DNA from: CAVYPR01 sp963770505
GTDB lineage: Bacteria > Actinomycetota > Acidimicrobiia > Acidimicrobiales > RAAP-2
Assembly: GCA_963770505.1 (NCBI GenBank)
Contig: CAVYPR010000001.1
Span: forward strand, 496,001-560,000
Length of the DNA: 64,000 bases
Direction: 5' to 3'
Below are positions 16,816-26,081 of this stretch, one piece after another. How positions within the stretch are numbered: the stretch's first letter is position 1; each line of letters starts with the position of its first letter. The position numbers and the translations under genes are program-made. The notes beneath the pieces were generated by a model, which did not search any database, was not told where the DNA came from, and was given only the letters and a program-made list of their open reading frames with translations.

Positions 16816-17963
16816 CGCAGGTCCCGGCGCCGCACCTTGCCGGTGGCGGTGCGCGGGAGCGACCCCACCGCCTCCACCTCCTTGGGCGCCGCCCACGGGG
16901 ACAGGTTGGCGGCCACCAGCGCGGCCAGCTCCTGGCGGCCGGGGGGCGCGGCGCCGTCACGCGGCACCACCCAGGCCACCACCCGCTCGCCCCACTCGGG
17001 ATCGGGCCGCTTCCAGACGGCCACCTCGGCCACCCCAGGGTGGGTGGCCAGCACCTGCTCGACCGAGGCGGGCCAGACCTTCTCGCCCCCGGTCACCACC
17101 ACCTCGGCCAGCCGGCCGTCCACCTCGAGCCGCCCGTCCACCAGCCGCCCGCCGTCGCCGGTGGGGAGCCAGCCCCCGGCGCCGTCGGGGCCGGCCACGG
17201 TGGGGTCGGCCCCGTCGCGGTAGCAGCGCAGCAGCATGGGACCGCGCACCAGCACCTCGCCCTCCGAGCCCGCCCCCTCGCCGCCGGTCCCCACGGCTAC
17301 CTCCACCCCGTCCAGGGGGACGCCGTCGTAGACGACGCCCGAGCCGGTCTCGGTCATGCCGTAGGTGGTGACCACGTTGGCGGGCAACGGGCGCGGCGGT
17401 GCGGCCCCGCCCAGCAGGACGGTCTCGAACGCCGCGGCGTCCACTCTGGCCAGGGCGGTGGACACCAGCGAGACGTGGGTGGCCCCGCCGGCCCGGCCGA
17501 CCCGCTCCACCTCGGCGGCGTCGAAGCCGGGGAGGACGGTGAGCGGGGTTGTGGTGAGGAGGGCCCGGGTGACCACGGACAGCCCGCCGACGTGGGCCAG
17601 CGGGAGGCAGGCCAGCCACCGGTGGCGGCCGGGATCGACGCCGAGCCGGCGGCTGGTGGCCACGGCCGAGGCCACGAGGGCGGCGTGGGTGAGGACCACC
17701 CCGCGGGGCTCGCCGGTCGAGCCGCTGGTGGCCACCACCACGGCGTCGCCGTCGTCCACCGGGCGGCCGTGGGCCAGGCGGGTGATGGCGCCGTCGGAGC
17801 CCACCAGCCGGGTCGGGGCGAGCGCGTCGAGGAGGGCGCGGGCCGCCGGCGGCGGCAGGCGCGGGTCGAGCGGGGCGACGGCGTCGCCGGTGTCCCACAC
17901 GGCCCGCAGGGCGTCGACGAACCCGCTCCCGCCGGGCAGCTCCAACGCGACGAGCTCGGGCAC
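16812..17963 (-). CDS. menE: o-succinylbenzoate-CoA ligase, 383 aa
   Basis: Acyl-adenylate-forming enzyme that activates o-succinylbenzoate with CoA in menaquinone synthesis. The AMP-binding motif TSGSTGEPRG, the core YGMTETG, LPTGD and the C-terminal catalytic lysine in PRTATGK are present. The N-terminal domain is short, as in compact actinobacterial MenE. The start is GTG 17963, eight bases after TACGCT; a GTG at 17984 is possible but lies upstream of the -10. The men genes around it support the substrate assignment. Confidence 0.9.
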   Translation of the reverse strand: MPELVALELPGGSGFVDALRAVWDTGDAVAPLDPRLPPPAARALLDALAPTRLVGSDGAITRLAHGRPVDDGDAVVVATSGSTGEPRGVVLTHAALVASAVATSRRLGVDPGRHRWLACLPLAHVGGLSVVTRALLTTTPLTVLPGFDAAEVERVGRAGGATHVSLVSTALARVDAAAFETVLLGGAAPPRPLPANVVTTYGMTETGSGVVYDGVPLDGVEVAVGTGGEGAGSEGEVLVRGPMLLRCYRDGADPTVAGPDGAGGWLPTGDGGRLVDGRLEVDGRLAEVVVTGGEKVWPASVEQVLATHPGVAEVAVWKRPDPEWGERVVAWVVPRDGAAPPGRQELAALVAANLSPWAAPKEVEAVGSLPRTATGKVRRRDLR

Positions 17964-17970
17964 CGGCCGG

Positions 17971-17977
17971 TAGCGTA
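17971..17977. promoter_or_regulatory. shared symmetric -10 of menE and menB
   Basis: The heptamer TAGCGTA reads TAGCGT on the plus strand, eight bases before the menB ATG. It reads TACGCT on the minus strand, eight bases before the menE GTG. One element appears to serve both directions. Confidence 0.6.
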
Positions 17978-17984
17978 GGCCCAC

Positions 17985-18895
17985 ATGAGCGAGCCCACGA
18001 CCGGGACGACGGTGATCTCCGGAGCGCCGCACGACCCGCTGGACGACCTGCGCCGGCTGCCCCTCCCCGACTTCGTCGAGCGAAAGAGGTTCTCCGACAT
18101 CCGCTACGAGACGGCCGAGGGGATCGCCCGGATCACCATCTGCCGGCCCGAGGTGCGCAACGCCTTCCGGCCCCAGACCCTCTTCGAGCTGTCCGACGCC
18201 TTCGACCTGGCCCGCGACGACCCCGACGTCGGCGTGGTCGTGCTGCGGGGGGAGGGCCCCGACGCCTTCTGCTCGGGCGGCGACCAGCGGATCCGGGGCG
18301 ACGACGGCTACCTGGGCGACGACGAGGTGGCCCGCCGGGGGATCGGCCGGCTGAACGTGCTGGACCTGCAGATCCAGATCCGACGGCTGCCCAAGCCGGT
18401 GGTGGCCAGCGTGGCCGGCTACGCCATCGGCGGCGGCCACATCCTCCACCTGGTATGCGACCTCACCATCGCCGCCGACAACGCCCGCTTCGGCCAGACC
18501 GGGCCGCAGGTCGGGAGCTTCGACGGCGGCTACGGCTCGGGGCTGCTGGCCCGGACCATCGGGCTCAAGCGGGCCAAGGAGGTCTGGTTCCTCTGCCGGC
18601 AGTACGACGCGGCGCAGGCCCTTGGGTGGGGGCTGGTCAACGACGGTGGTGCCGCTCGAGCGAGCTCGAGGCCGAGACGGCGGCCTGGTGCCGCCAGATG
18701 CTCACCCTCTCGCCGATCGCCCTGCGCATGCTGAAGGCGTCCATGAACGCCGCCGACGACGGCCTGGCCGGCATCCAGCAGCTGGCCGGCGACGCCACCA
18801 TGCTCTTCTACATGACCGAGGAGGGGCAGGAGGGCCGCAACGCCTACGTCGAGCACCGGCGGCCCGACTTCTCCCGCTTCCCCAAGCGCCCGTGA
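17985..18895 (+). CDS. menB: 1,4-dihydroxy-2-naphthoyl-CoA synthase (two +1 indels)
   Basis: Crotonase-family cyclase of menaquinone synthesis. FCSGGDQ, GYAIGGGH, a FGQTGPQVGSFDGGYG stretch and the C-terminal EEGQEGRNA match MenB closely. The frame breaks twice: an extra G at 18645 (GAC-G-GTG) and an extra C at 18661 (GAG-C-GAG). Between them the conserved VVPLE is readable in the middle frame, so these are two separate insertions. Corrected length 302 residues. The stop overlaps the probable menA start (GTGA). I regard the gene as intact in the organism. Confidence 0.88.
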
Positions 18896-19840
18896 CCGGG
18901 CCCGCCCCGGCCGCCGCCGGCCCGGGGCCGACGGTGGGTGGTCGGGGCCCGTCCCCGGACCCTGGCCGCGGCCGGTGTCCCGGTGCTGGTGGGGACGGCG
19001 GCGGGTTGGTGGCTGCGGGGCGCCGGGCAGGCGGGCACGGCCGGGGTGGTGACGGGCCAGCCGATCTGGTGGCGGGCGGCCTGCGCGCTGGTGGTGGCCC
19101 TCGGGGTGCAGGTGGGCACCAACTACGCCAACGACTACTCCGACGGGGTGCGCGGCACCGACGCCGGGCGGGTCGGCCCGCTGCGCCTGGTCGGCTCGGG
19201 GCTGGCCTCGCCCGAGGCGGTGCGCCGCGCCGCCTTGTGCTCCTTCGGGGTGGCCGGGGCGGCCGGGCTGGCCCTGGCCGCCGCCACCACCTGGTGGCTG
19301 GTCCCGATCGGGGCGGCCTGCTTCGTGGCCGGCTGGCTCTACACCGGCGGCCCCCGCCCCTACGGCTACCTCGGCCTGGGGGAGCTCTTCGTGTTCTGCT
19401 TCTTCGGGGTGGTGGCCACGGTCGGCTCCTCCTTCGTGCAGTACCCGCACCTCTTGGGCGGCGGCTACGACCGGCTCCTGCCGCTGTGGGCCTCGGTCCC
19501 GGTGGGGCTGCTGGCCACGGCGCTCTTGGAGGCCAACAACCTGCGCGACATCGCCGGCGACGCCGTGGCCAAGAAGCGCACCCTGGCCGTGCGGCTCGGG
19601 CGCCAGCGGGCGGGCTGGCTCTACGCCGGGTCGCTGGCCGGGGTGGCGGCCGGGGTCGTGGCCGTGGCCGTGGTGCGGCCGTGGGCGCTGCTCGCCCTCT
19701 TGGGGCTGGTGCTGGCGGCCGGGCCCCTGCGCACGGTGCTCGGGCCGGCCGAGGGCCGCGAGCTGCTGCCGGTGCTCGGGGGGACCGGCCGCCTGCAGCT
19801 GGTGGTGGGCGGCCTGCTCGCCCTGGGGATCCTCCTGTGA
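18892..19840 (+). CDS. menA: 1,4-dihydroxy-2-naphthoate polyprenyltransferase (probable +1 indel)
   Basis: Integral membrane prenyltransferase of the UbiA family that attaches the isoprenoid chain to DHNA. The Asp-rich motif NYANDYSDG, LLEANNLRDIAGDAVAKKRTL split over two blocks, and about eight TM helices are present. The clean ORF starts at GTG 18938. However, the family normally has a Trp and a few more residues first, and those are readable in the same frame without a start codon. A GTG at 18892 overlapping the menB stop, plus an extra base near 18928, would give RRWVVGARPRTL and 315 residues. I favour that start. Confidence 0.85.
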
Positions 19841-19842
19841 GC

Positions 19843-20592
19843 TCAGGCCGGGCCGAGGAAGCGCGTCACCACCCGGGCCACGGTCGCCGGCTGCTGGAGG
19901 TGGGCGGCGTGGCCGCCCCCGGGCACCAGCGTCGCCACGGCGTCGGGCATGCCGGCGGCCATGCGCACCGCCACCCGGGCGAACCGGGCGTCGTCGGAGC
20001 CGGCCAGGAGCAGGGTCGGCACCCCGAGGCCGCCGAGGTCGCCCCAGCGCGGCCGCTGGGTGCCGGCCCCGGCCATCCGCAGGCTCTGGGCCAGGCCGGC
20101 CGGGGTGTTGCGCAGCCGCTCGGCCAGGCCCGGGGCCCCGAGGGTGGAGAACATGGGACCCGAGAGCCAGCGGTGGAGGAAGCCGGCCAGGTCCTCCTCG
20201 CCCTCGAGCTCGGCGGCCGTCGCCTCGTCGGCGCGCCGGCGAGCCTCTCTGCGCTCGGGGTCCTCGATGCCGGGCGTCACCCCGATGAGGACCAGGCGGC
20301 GCACGAGCTCGGGGCGGGCCAGCGCGGCGTGGAGGGCGAAGCGGGCGCCGAGGGAGTAGCCGAGGAGGTCGAACGGGGGGTCGGCCACCTCGCAGAGCAG
20401 CCGTCCGCCCTCCTCCAGGTCGGCGGCGACCCCGGCGGACCCGGCGTGGCCGGGGAGGTCCACCCGCACGAGGGTGCGCACTTCGGCCAGCTGGCGGCCG
20501 AACGGCCCCCACAATCTCCCGGTCTGGGTGAAGCCGTGGGCGAGGACCAGCGGCGGCCCCTCGCCCTCGATCTCGACGCAGAGCGCGGGCAC
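19843..20592 (-). CDS. menH: alpha/beta hydrolase, probable MenH-type SHCHC synthase, 249 aa
   Basis: Alpha/beta hydrolase with HGFTQT, the nucleophile elbow GYSLGA, an acid in LAGSDDARF and His in GGGHAAH. HGFTQT and GYSLGAR match MenH, which releases pyruvate from SEPHCHC to form SHCHC. Position between menA and menD supports this. The start is the GTG eight bases after TACGCT (minus strand, 20606-20601), divergent from menD. The stops of menA and menH form the palindrome TGAGCTCA at 19838-19845. Confidence 0.82.
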   Translation of the reverse strand: MPALCVEIEGEGPPLVLAHGFTQTGRLWGPFGRQLAEVRTLVRVDLPGHAGSAGVAADLEEGGRLLCEVADPPFDLLGYSLGARFALHAALARPELVRRLVLIGVTPGIEDPERREARRRADEATAAELEGEEDLAGFLHRWLSGPMFSTLGAPGLAERLRNTPAGLAQSLRMAGAGTQRPRWGDLGGLGVPTLLLAGSDDARFARVAVRMAAGMPDAVATLVPGGGHAAHLQQPATVARVVTRFLGPA

Positions 20593-20597
20593 GGGCC

Positions 20598-22322
20598 ATG
20601 AGCGTAGGGGAGGTGCAGGCCACCTTCTGCGCCACGGTCGTCGACGAGTGGGTCCGCTCGGGCCTGTCCGACGCCGTGCTCTGCCCCGGGTCGCGCTCGA
20701 CCCCGCTGGCCCTGGCCCTGGCCGGGCGTCCCGAGGTCCGCTGCCACGTGCGCCTCGACGAGCGCGGCGCAGGCTTCTTCGCCGTGGGGCTGGGGCTGGC
20801 CACCGGCCGGCCGGCGCCGGTGGTGACCACCAGCGGGACGGCCGCCGTCGAGCTGCACCCGTCGGTGGTGGAGGCCCACCACGCCCGGGTGCCGTTGCTC
20901 GCCTGCACGGCCGACCGTCCCCCCTCCCTCCACCACGTCGGCGCGCCGCAGACCATCGACCAGACGGCGCTGTTCGGCCCGGCCGTGCGCTGGTTCTGCG
21001 AACCCGGACCGCCGTCGGCGTCGGCCGCCGGCACCTGGCGGGCCCTGGCCGCCCGGGCCTGGGCCGAGGCCACCTCGGGACCCGACGGCCCCGGCCCCGT
21101 CCACCTCAACCTGGCCTTCGACGAGCCGCTCTGCGCCGAGCCCGGCCCCCTCCCCGAGGGGCGGCCCGGGGGCGCCCCTCGCTACGACCCCGCGGCGGGC
21201 CGGCACCTCGTCGAGGCGGGGGAGGCGGCCGGCTGGCCCGCCCGGCGCGGCGTGGTGGTGGCCGGGGCGAGGTGCGGGGGCCCGGCGGCCGTCCTCGGGC
21301 TGGCCGCCCGCCTGGGCTGGCCGGTGCTGGCCGACCCGCGCTCGGGCTGCCGGACGCTCCACCCCTGCGTGGTCGGCGCGGCCGACCTCCTGGCCCGCAG
21401 CGACCCGCTGCGCCGGTCGCTCCTCCCCGAGGTGGTCCTGCTCGTGGGCGACCCGTGGACCTCCAAGGCCGTGGCGCGGATGGTGGCCGAGGCGTCGGCG
21501 GCCGGGGCCGAGGTGGTGGCCGTCGACCCCTGGTGGCGCTGGGTCGACCCCGACCGGGTGGTGACCGCCGTGCGGCGGGCCGACCCCGGCCCGTGGCTGG
21601 AGGCGGTGGCCGGGATCGTGGTCGGCGAGGGCGACGGCGGGTGGCTCGAGGCGTGGCAGGCGGCCGAGCGGGCCGCCCAGCGCGCCGTCGACGAGGTGCT
21701 GGCGGCCGAGGCGGGGCTCACCGAGCCGGCCGTGGCCCGCACGCTGCCCGGCGCGCTGCCCGCCGGGTCGGTGGTGGTGGCGGCCTCGTCGATGCCCGTG
21801 CGCGACCTCGAGTGGTTCGCCCCCCCGCTGGCCGACCCGCCGCGGGTGCTGTCCAACCGCGGGGCCAACGGCATCGACGGCGTCAGCGCCACCGCCCAGG
21901 GGGTGGCCGCCGCCGGGGTCGGCCCGGTGGTGGGGCTCCTGGGCGACCTGGCCTTCCTCCACGACGCCTCGTCGCTGGTGCGCCCGGCCGCCGCACCACC
22001 GGGAGCCAGCTGCACGCTGGTGGTCGTGGACAACGGCGGCGGCGGCATCTTCAGCTTCCTGCCCCAGGCCGGCGCGCTCGAGCCGGACCGCTTCGAGCAG
22101 CTGTTCGGTACCCCCCAGGCCGCCGACGTGGCCTCGGTCGCCCGGGGCTTCGGCCTGTGCGTGACCGAGGCCGACACGCCGGCCGGGCTGGCCGAGGCGC
22201 TGGCGGCGACGGTGGGCACCCAGCCGCTGGCCGTGGTGCGGGCCTCGGTGGTCCCGCGGGCCGACAACGTGGCGGTGCACGAGCGGTTGGCGGCGGCGGT
22301 GGCCGCGGCCTGTCAGCGGTAG
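20598..22322 (+). CDS. menD: SEPHCHC synthase, 574 aa
   Basis: Thiamine-diphosphate enzyme that condenses isochorismate with 2-oxoglutarate. PGSRSTPLALAL near the N-terminus, TSGTAAVELHP and HHVGAPQTIDQ, and the cofactor segment LGDLAFLHD followed by DNGGGGIFSFLP are diagnostic. Length is normal. I use ATG 20598; GTG six codons on is possible. menF and menC are not in the window. The 3' end overlaps the convergent carotenoid oxygenase gene by ten bases. Confidence 0.93.
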   Translation: MSVGEVQATFCATVVDEWVRSGLSDAVLCPGSRSTPLALALAGRPEVRCHVRLDERGAGFFAVGLGLATGRPAPVVTTSGTAAVELHPSVVEAHHARVPLLACTADRPPSLHHVGAPQTIDQTALFGPAVRWFCEPGPPSASAAGTWRALAARAWAEATSGPDGPGPVHLNLAFDEPLCAEPGPLPEGRPGGAPRYDPAAGRHLVEAGEAAGWPARRGVVVAGARCGGPAAVLGLAARLGWPVLADPRSGCRTLHPCVVGAADLLARSDPLRRSLLPEVVLLVGDPWTSKAVARMVAEASAAGAEVVAVDPWWRWVDPDRVVTAVRRADPGPWLEAVAGIVVGEGDGGWLEAWQAAERAAQRAVDEVLAAEAGLTEPAVARTLPGALPAGSVVVAASSMPVRDLEWFAPPLADPPRVLSNRGANGIDGVSATAQGVAAAGVGPVVGLLGDLAFLHDASSLVRPAAAPPGASCTLVVVDNGGGGIFSFLPQAGALEPDRFEQLFGTPQAADVASVARGFGLCVTEADTPAGLAEALAATVGTQPLAVVRASVVPRADNVAVHERLAAAVAAACQR

Positions 22323-23662
22323 AGGGGGGCGGGCACCCAGCTGCCGTGGAAGCCGAAGGGCACGCGGGCGGGGAGGTGGACGACGGCCTCGGGGGCGCCC
22401 CCGAACCGCGAGGCGTCGAGGACCACCACGTCGCTCGTGTCGGTGGTGGCGTCGTAGACGACGCACAGTACCCACCCCTCGTCGTCGGCCCGCCCGTCGG
22501 GGTCGCGCACGAAGACCGGCTCTCCCGTGAAGCGCCCGGGACCGGGGTCCCAGCGGACGGCCTCGTCGCGGGCCAGGTCGTAGCGGACGAGGGCGTCGAA
22601 GGAGTCCTGGCCCCCCTGCCGGGAGAGCTCGGAGCAGTAGGCGTAGCGGTAAGGGCGGCCGGCCAGGGTGTCGTCGATGCGGGGGAACTCGACGTGGCGG
22701 TCGTCGAGCGCGGTGGTCGTCACCGAGCGGGCCGCGGGGTCGACCCGCCAGCGCTCGAGGCAGGGGAGGGTGGTGGACAGGAGGCCGCCGGGCGCGGTGT
22801 CGAACATCGTGGGGTACCGGCAGACGTCGAGCACCACGGCCGGTCCGTCGTCGAACGCGTTCACCACGTGGAAGGCGTAGCAGGGGTCGAGGCCGCACCA
22901 GACGGTCTCGGTGCCCTTCTCGCCCCGGCCGAGCACGCCCATCCGGGCGCCGGCCTCGGGGTCCCAGCGGAAGGGGATGGTGACGCCGGCGAGGGCGAGG
23001 GCCCGGTCGAGGACGACGGGCAGGTCCAAGAAGGCCACCCGGCTGGCCGTCACCCCGAAGTCGTGCTGCATGGTGGCCTCGGGGATCTCCACGTCGGTCG
23101 AGTGGACGAGCTCGCCGGCGGCGTCGAGCTCGTGGTAGCGGAGGTAGGGGGGGCCGAAGACGTCGTACCCGAAGAACGCCAGCCCCCCGGTCGCCGGGTC
23201 GGCGTGGGGGTGGGCGGTCATGGGCGAAGTGAGGGCGCCGTCGAAGTCCTCGATCTCGATCGTCGCCATGGCCGTGTCCAGGCGATGGGGGAGGCCCGAC
23301 TCGCAGAGGGCCAGGAGCCGCCCGCCGTGCCAGAGCACGTGGGTGTTGGCCGGGCCGTCGATGGCCTCGGCGGGGCCGAAGGGGTAGGGGGTGCCCACCG
23401 CGGCCGAGAGCTTGCGGGTCTCCACCCACCGGTTGCGGTAGGAGGTGGCCCGGCCTCCCGAGAGCTCCACCGCGTGCACCATGCCGTCGCCGCTGAACCA
23501 GTGGTAGGAGTCGGGGTCGGGGGGCACGGCCGGGTTGGGGCCGTTGCGCACGAGCATCCCCTCGAGGGCCGGCGGGATGGCCCCCTCCACCGGGAGCGTG
23601 ACCTCGACGGTGAGCTCCTCGGCGACCGGGGCGAAGTTGCCGACGAGGTACGGGTTGGTCAC
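22313..23662 (-). CDS. carotenoid oxygenase family protein, 449 aa
   Basis: RPE65/lignostilbene-dioxygenase family, non-heme Fe(II) enzymes that cleave carotenoids or stilbenes. The iron-binding histidines are seen in AHPHAD, MQHDFGVT, FHVVNAFDDG and GFHGSW, and the opening LVRNGPNP is typical. No signal peptide. GTG start eight bases after TATCGT. The substrate is not readable; apocarotenoid cleavage is the commonest activity. No carotenoid synthesis genes are in the window. Confidence 0.92.
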   Translation of the reverse strand: MTNPYLVGNFAPVAEELTVEVTLPVEGAIPPALEGMLVRNGPNPAVPPDPDSYHWFSGDGMVHAVELSGGRATSYRNRWVETRKLSAAVGTPYPFGPAEAIDGPANTHVLWHGGRLLALCESGLPHRLDTAMATIEIEDFDGALTSPMTAHPHADPATGGLAFFGYDVFGPPYLRYHELDAAGELVHSTDVEIPEATMQHDFGVTASRVAFLDLPVVLDRALALAGVTIPFRWDPEAGARMGVLGRGEKGTETVWCGLDPCYAFHVVNAFDDGPAVVLDVCRYPTMFDTAPGGLLSTTLPCLERWRVDPAARSVTTTALDDRHVEFPRIDDTLAGRPYRYAYCSELSRQGGQDSFDALVRYDLARDEAVRWDPGPGRFTGEPVFVRDPDGRADDEGWVLCVVYDATTDTSDVVVLDASRFGGAPEAVVHLPARVPFGFHGSWVPAPLYR

Positions 23663-23670
23663 GCCGTCCC

Positions 23671-23676
23671 ACGATA
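23671..23676 (-). promoter_or_regulatory. -10 element for the carotenoid oxygenase
   Basis: TATCGT on the minus strand, eight bases before the GTG. On the plus strand CAGGCT (23708-23713) sits six bases before the tyrS GTG, so this is a divergent leaderless pair. Confidence 0.5.
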
Positions 23677-23719
23677 GGGCGCCGCCGGGGGCCGCTCGAC
23701 GTTATGGCAGGCTAACCCC

Positions 23720-25003
23720 GTGGGCTCCTTCTCCGACGACCTGCGCTTTCGCGGCCTCATCCACCAGGTGACCGACGACGGCCTGCCCGACCTGCTCGAC
23801 GGCGGCCCGCTCACCGCCTACATCGGCTTCGACCCGTCGGCCCCGAGCCTCCACGTGGGCAGCCTGCTCCAGCTGTGCACGCTCCGCCGGCTGCAGCTGG
23901 CCGGCCACCGCCCCATCGCCCTGGCCGGCGGGGCCACCGGCATGATCGGCGACCCCGGCGGCAAGACGGGGGAGCGCACCCTGCTCTCGCCCGAGGAGCT
24001 GGTCGCCAACCTCGAGGGGGTGGCGCCCCAGCTCGAGCGGTTCCTCGACTTCTCGACCGGCGCGGGGGAGTCCCGAGCCCTGCTCCTCGACAACCGCGAC
24101 TGGCTCGGACCGCTCGGGGTCGTCGAGTTCCTGCGCGACGTCGGCAAGCACTTCACGGTGAACCAGATGGTGGCCAAGGAGTCGGTGCGGGCGCGGTTCT
24201 CCCGCCCCGACCAGGGGATCTCCTACACCGAGTTCAGCTACATGCTCCTCCAGGCCTACGACTTCCTCCGGCTGCACCTCGACCACGGGTGCCGGCTGCA
24301 GGTGGGGGGCAGCGACCAGTGGGGCAACATCACCACCGGGGTCGAGCTCATCCGCAAGGTGGCCCGGGCCGAGGCCTTCGGGCTCACGACCCCGCTGGTG
24401 ACCAAGGCCGACGGCACCAAGTTCGGCAAGACCGAGTCGGGGACGGTCTGGCTGGATGCCGCCATGACCAGCCCCTACCGCCTCTACCAGTTCCTGCTGC
24501 AGAGCGAGGACGCGGTGGTCGGGCAGTACCTGCGCTTCTTCACTTTCCTGCCCCACGACGAGATCGCCGCCCTGGACGAACAGACCGCCGAGCACCCCGA
24601 GCGCCGGGTCGCCCCCCGAGCGCTGGCCCGGGCCGTGGTCGAGCTGGTCCACGGAGCGGAGGAGGCCGAGCGCGCCGAGCGGGCCTCGGCCGCGCTCTTC
24701 GGGGAGGAGCTCGGCGCCCTCGACGAACGCACCCTGCTCGACGTCTTCGACGACGCGCCCTCGAGCGACGCCTCCCGCCAGGAGCTGGTCGACGGCCTCT
24801 CGCTGGTGGAGGCCATGGTGGCCACCGGGCTGGTCGCCTCGCGGGGCGAGGCGCGCCGGACCATCGCCCAGGGCGGCGCCTACGTCAACAACCTCCGTCA
24901 GGGCGACGAGGCCCGGGTGCTCACGGCCGGCGACCTGCTGCACGACCGCTACCTGGTGCTGCGCCGGGGGCGGCGCGACTACCACCTGCTGCGGATCGGA
25001 TGA
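23720..25003 (+). CDS. tyrS: tyrosyl-tRNA synthetase, 427 aa
   Basis: Class I synthetase charging tRNA-Tyr. The HIGH-like motif reads HVGS, the tyrosine pocket QAYDF, GGSDQWGN and the KMSKS-like KFGKT are present. The C-terminal S4 domain (LVEAMVATGLVASRGEARRTI) is complete. The start follows CAGGCT by six bases. Its stop overlaps the ATG of the next gene (ATGA). Confidence 0.97.
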   Translation: MGSFSDDLRFRGLIHQVTDDGLPDLLDGGPLTAYIGFDPSAPSLHVGSLLQLCTLRRLQLAGHRPIALAGGATGMIGDPGGKTGERTLLSPEELVANLEGVAPQLERFLDFSTGAGESRALLLDNRDWLGPLGVVEFLRDVGKHFTVNQMVAKESVRARFSRPDQGISYTEFSYMLLQAYDFLRLHLDHGCRLQVGGSDQWGNITTGVELIRKVARAEAFGLTTPLVTKADGTKFGKTESGTVWLDAAMTSPYRLYQFLLQSEDAVVGQYLRFFTFLPHDEIAALDEQTAEHPERRVAPRALARAVVELVHGAEEAERAERASAALFGEELGALDERTLLDVFDDAPSSDASRQELVDGLSLVEAMVATGLVASRGEARRTIAQGGAYVNNLRQGDEARVLTAGDLLHDRYLVLRRGRRDYHLLRIG

Positions 25004-25521
25004 GGAACCGGGTGTGGATCGCGGTGGTGGCCGCGTTCTTGGTGGCGGTGGCCGTGATCGCCTTCGTCTCCTATCAGAGCGTCGGCCGGACCGGGACCCC
25101 CGCCCAGCAGGTGACCGCCTGGGTGCAGGCGACCTCGCTCGGACAGGACCTCGGGGCCCTCCACGACGACGGCGTCGACCTGGAGCGGGTGCTGTCCCAC
25201 CACAACGGCACCGGTGCCGTCCACACCGTCTGCGGGGTGCTGACGGTGACAGCCGAGCAGGCCCACGCCGAGCTGCCCTCCCCCGACACAGACCTCACCC
25301 AGCTGCTGGACCGCGTCTACGAGCTCGACGTCGAGGCGGGGAACGACTGCTACGCCGCCGGGGCCACAAACAAGAAGCTCCTGGACAAGTCGGCGGCCGA
25401 ACGGGCGCAGGCCCAGCGGGTGGCCGAGCAGGCGCTGGCCAGGGTGGCGGCGATCACCGGCCGGACGGTGGCCACCACCACGACCACCCAGCCCACATCG
25501 GGCACAGGGATCTTCGGATGA
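25000..25521 (+). CDS. membrane-anchored exported protein, 173 aa
   Basis: Unrecognised. An N-terminal TM or signal anchor (residues about 5-24) is followed by an outside domain with two cysteines (VCGVLTV and DCYAAG), a helical region and a Thr-rich C-terminal tail (TTTTTQPTSGTG). Coupled to tyrS by ATGA and to the flavin reductase gene by another ATGA. At least five Thr codons are ACA, as in the other exported proteins here. A cell-envelope role is inferred. Confidence 0.78.
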   Translation: MRNRVWIAVVAAFLVAVAVIAFVSYQSVGRTGTPAQQVTAWVQATSLGQDLGALHDDGVDLERVLSHHNGTGAVHTVCGVLTVTAEQAHAELPSPDTDLTQLLDRVYELDVEAGNDCYAAGATNKKLLDKSAAERAQAQRVAEQALARVAAITGRTVATTTTTQPTSGTGIFG

Positions 25522-26051
25522 GCGCGGGACCGACAGACCGGCTGCGCCGCCGTGTGCTGTGGGCCATGCCCACGGGGCTCTACCTCATCGGCAGCCGGGC
25601 CGAGGTGGACGGGACCGTGGTCCGCAATCTCATGACGGCCAGCCTGGTGGTCCAGGTGGCCACCGACCCCAAGCTGGTGGCGGTGGCCCTCGACTCGACC
25701 TCGGTGACCCGCGGGCTGGTGGCGGCCGGGGGGTGCTTCACGGTCTGCCTTCTCCGACGAGAGGACCGGGCGGCGGTCCGGCGGTTCGTAAAGCCGGTCG
25801 CGGCCACCGCCGTGGTCACCGACGCGAACGGCCGTGCGGTGTCCATGGCCGGAGAGCCGGTGTTCGAGGCGGCCACCGGCGCCCCGGTCGTCACCCGCGC
25901 ACCCGGGTGGCTCGACTGCGAGGTGCGCCACCGCCTCGACCTGGGCAGCCACGAGCTCTTCGTGGGAGAGGTGGTGGCGGTGGGCGGCCCCGAGGGGGAC
26001 CTCTCCGACGTGCTGCGCATGGAGGACACCCGCATGAGCTACGGGGGGTGA
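25518..26051 (+). CDS. flavin reductase-like FMN-binding protein, 177 aa
   Basis: Split-barrel flavin reductase domain. MPTGLYLIGSRAE, NLMTASLVVQVATDP and the family-typical C-terminal block ELFVGEVVAV are present. Such proteins use NAD(P)H to reduce FMN for partner monooxygenases or bind heme or flavin. No obvious partner is adjacent. Translationally coupled to the preceding exported-protein gene. Confidence 0.88.
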   Translation: MSAGPTDRLRRRVLWAMPTGLYLIGSRAEVDGTVVRNLMTASLVVQVATDPKLVAVALDSTSVTRGLVAAGGCFTVCLLRREDRAAVRRFVKPVAATAVVTDANGRAVSMAGEPVFEAATGAPVVTRAPGWLDCEVRHRLDLGSHELFVGEVVAVGGPEGDLSDVLRMEDTRMSYGG

Positions 26052-26081
26052 ACCCGCCGGTGGGGCGCGGCGGTCCGGCTC

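Noticed and set aside
17985..18660. menB as a truncated pseudogene
   Set aside because: The C-terminal third is fully conserved after two single-base insertions 16 bases apart, so loss of function is not supported.
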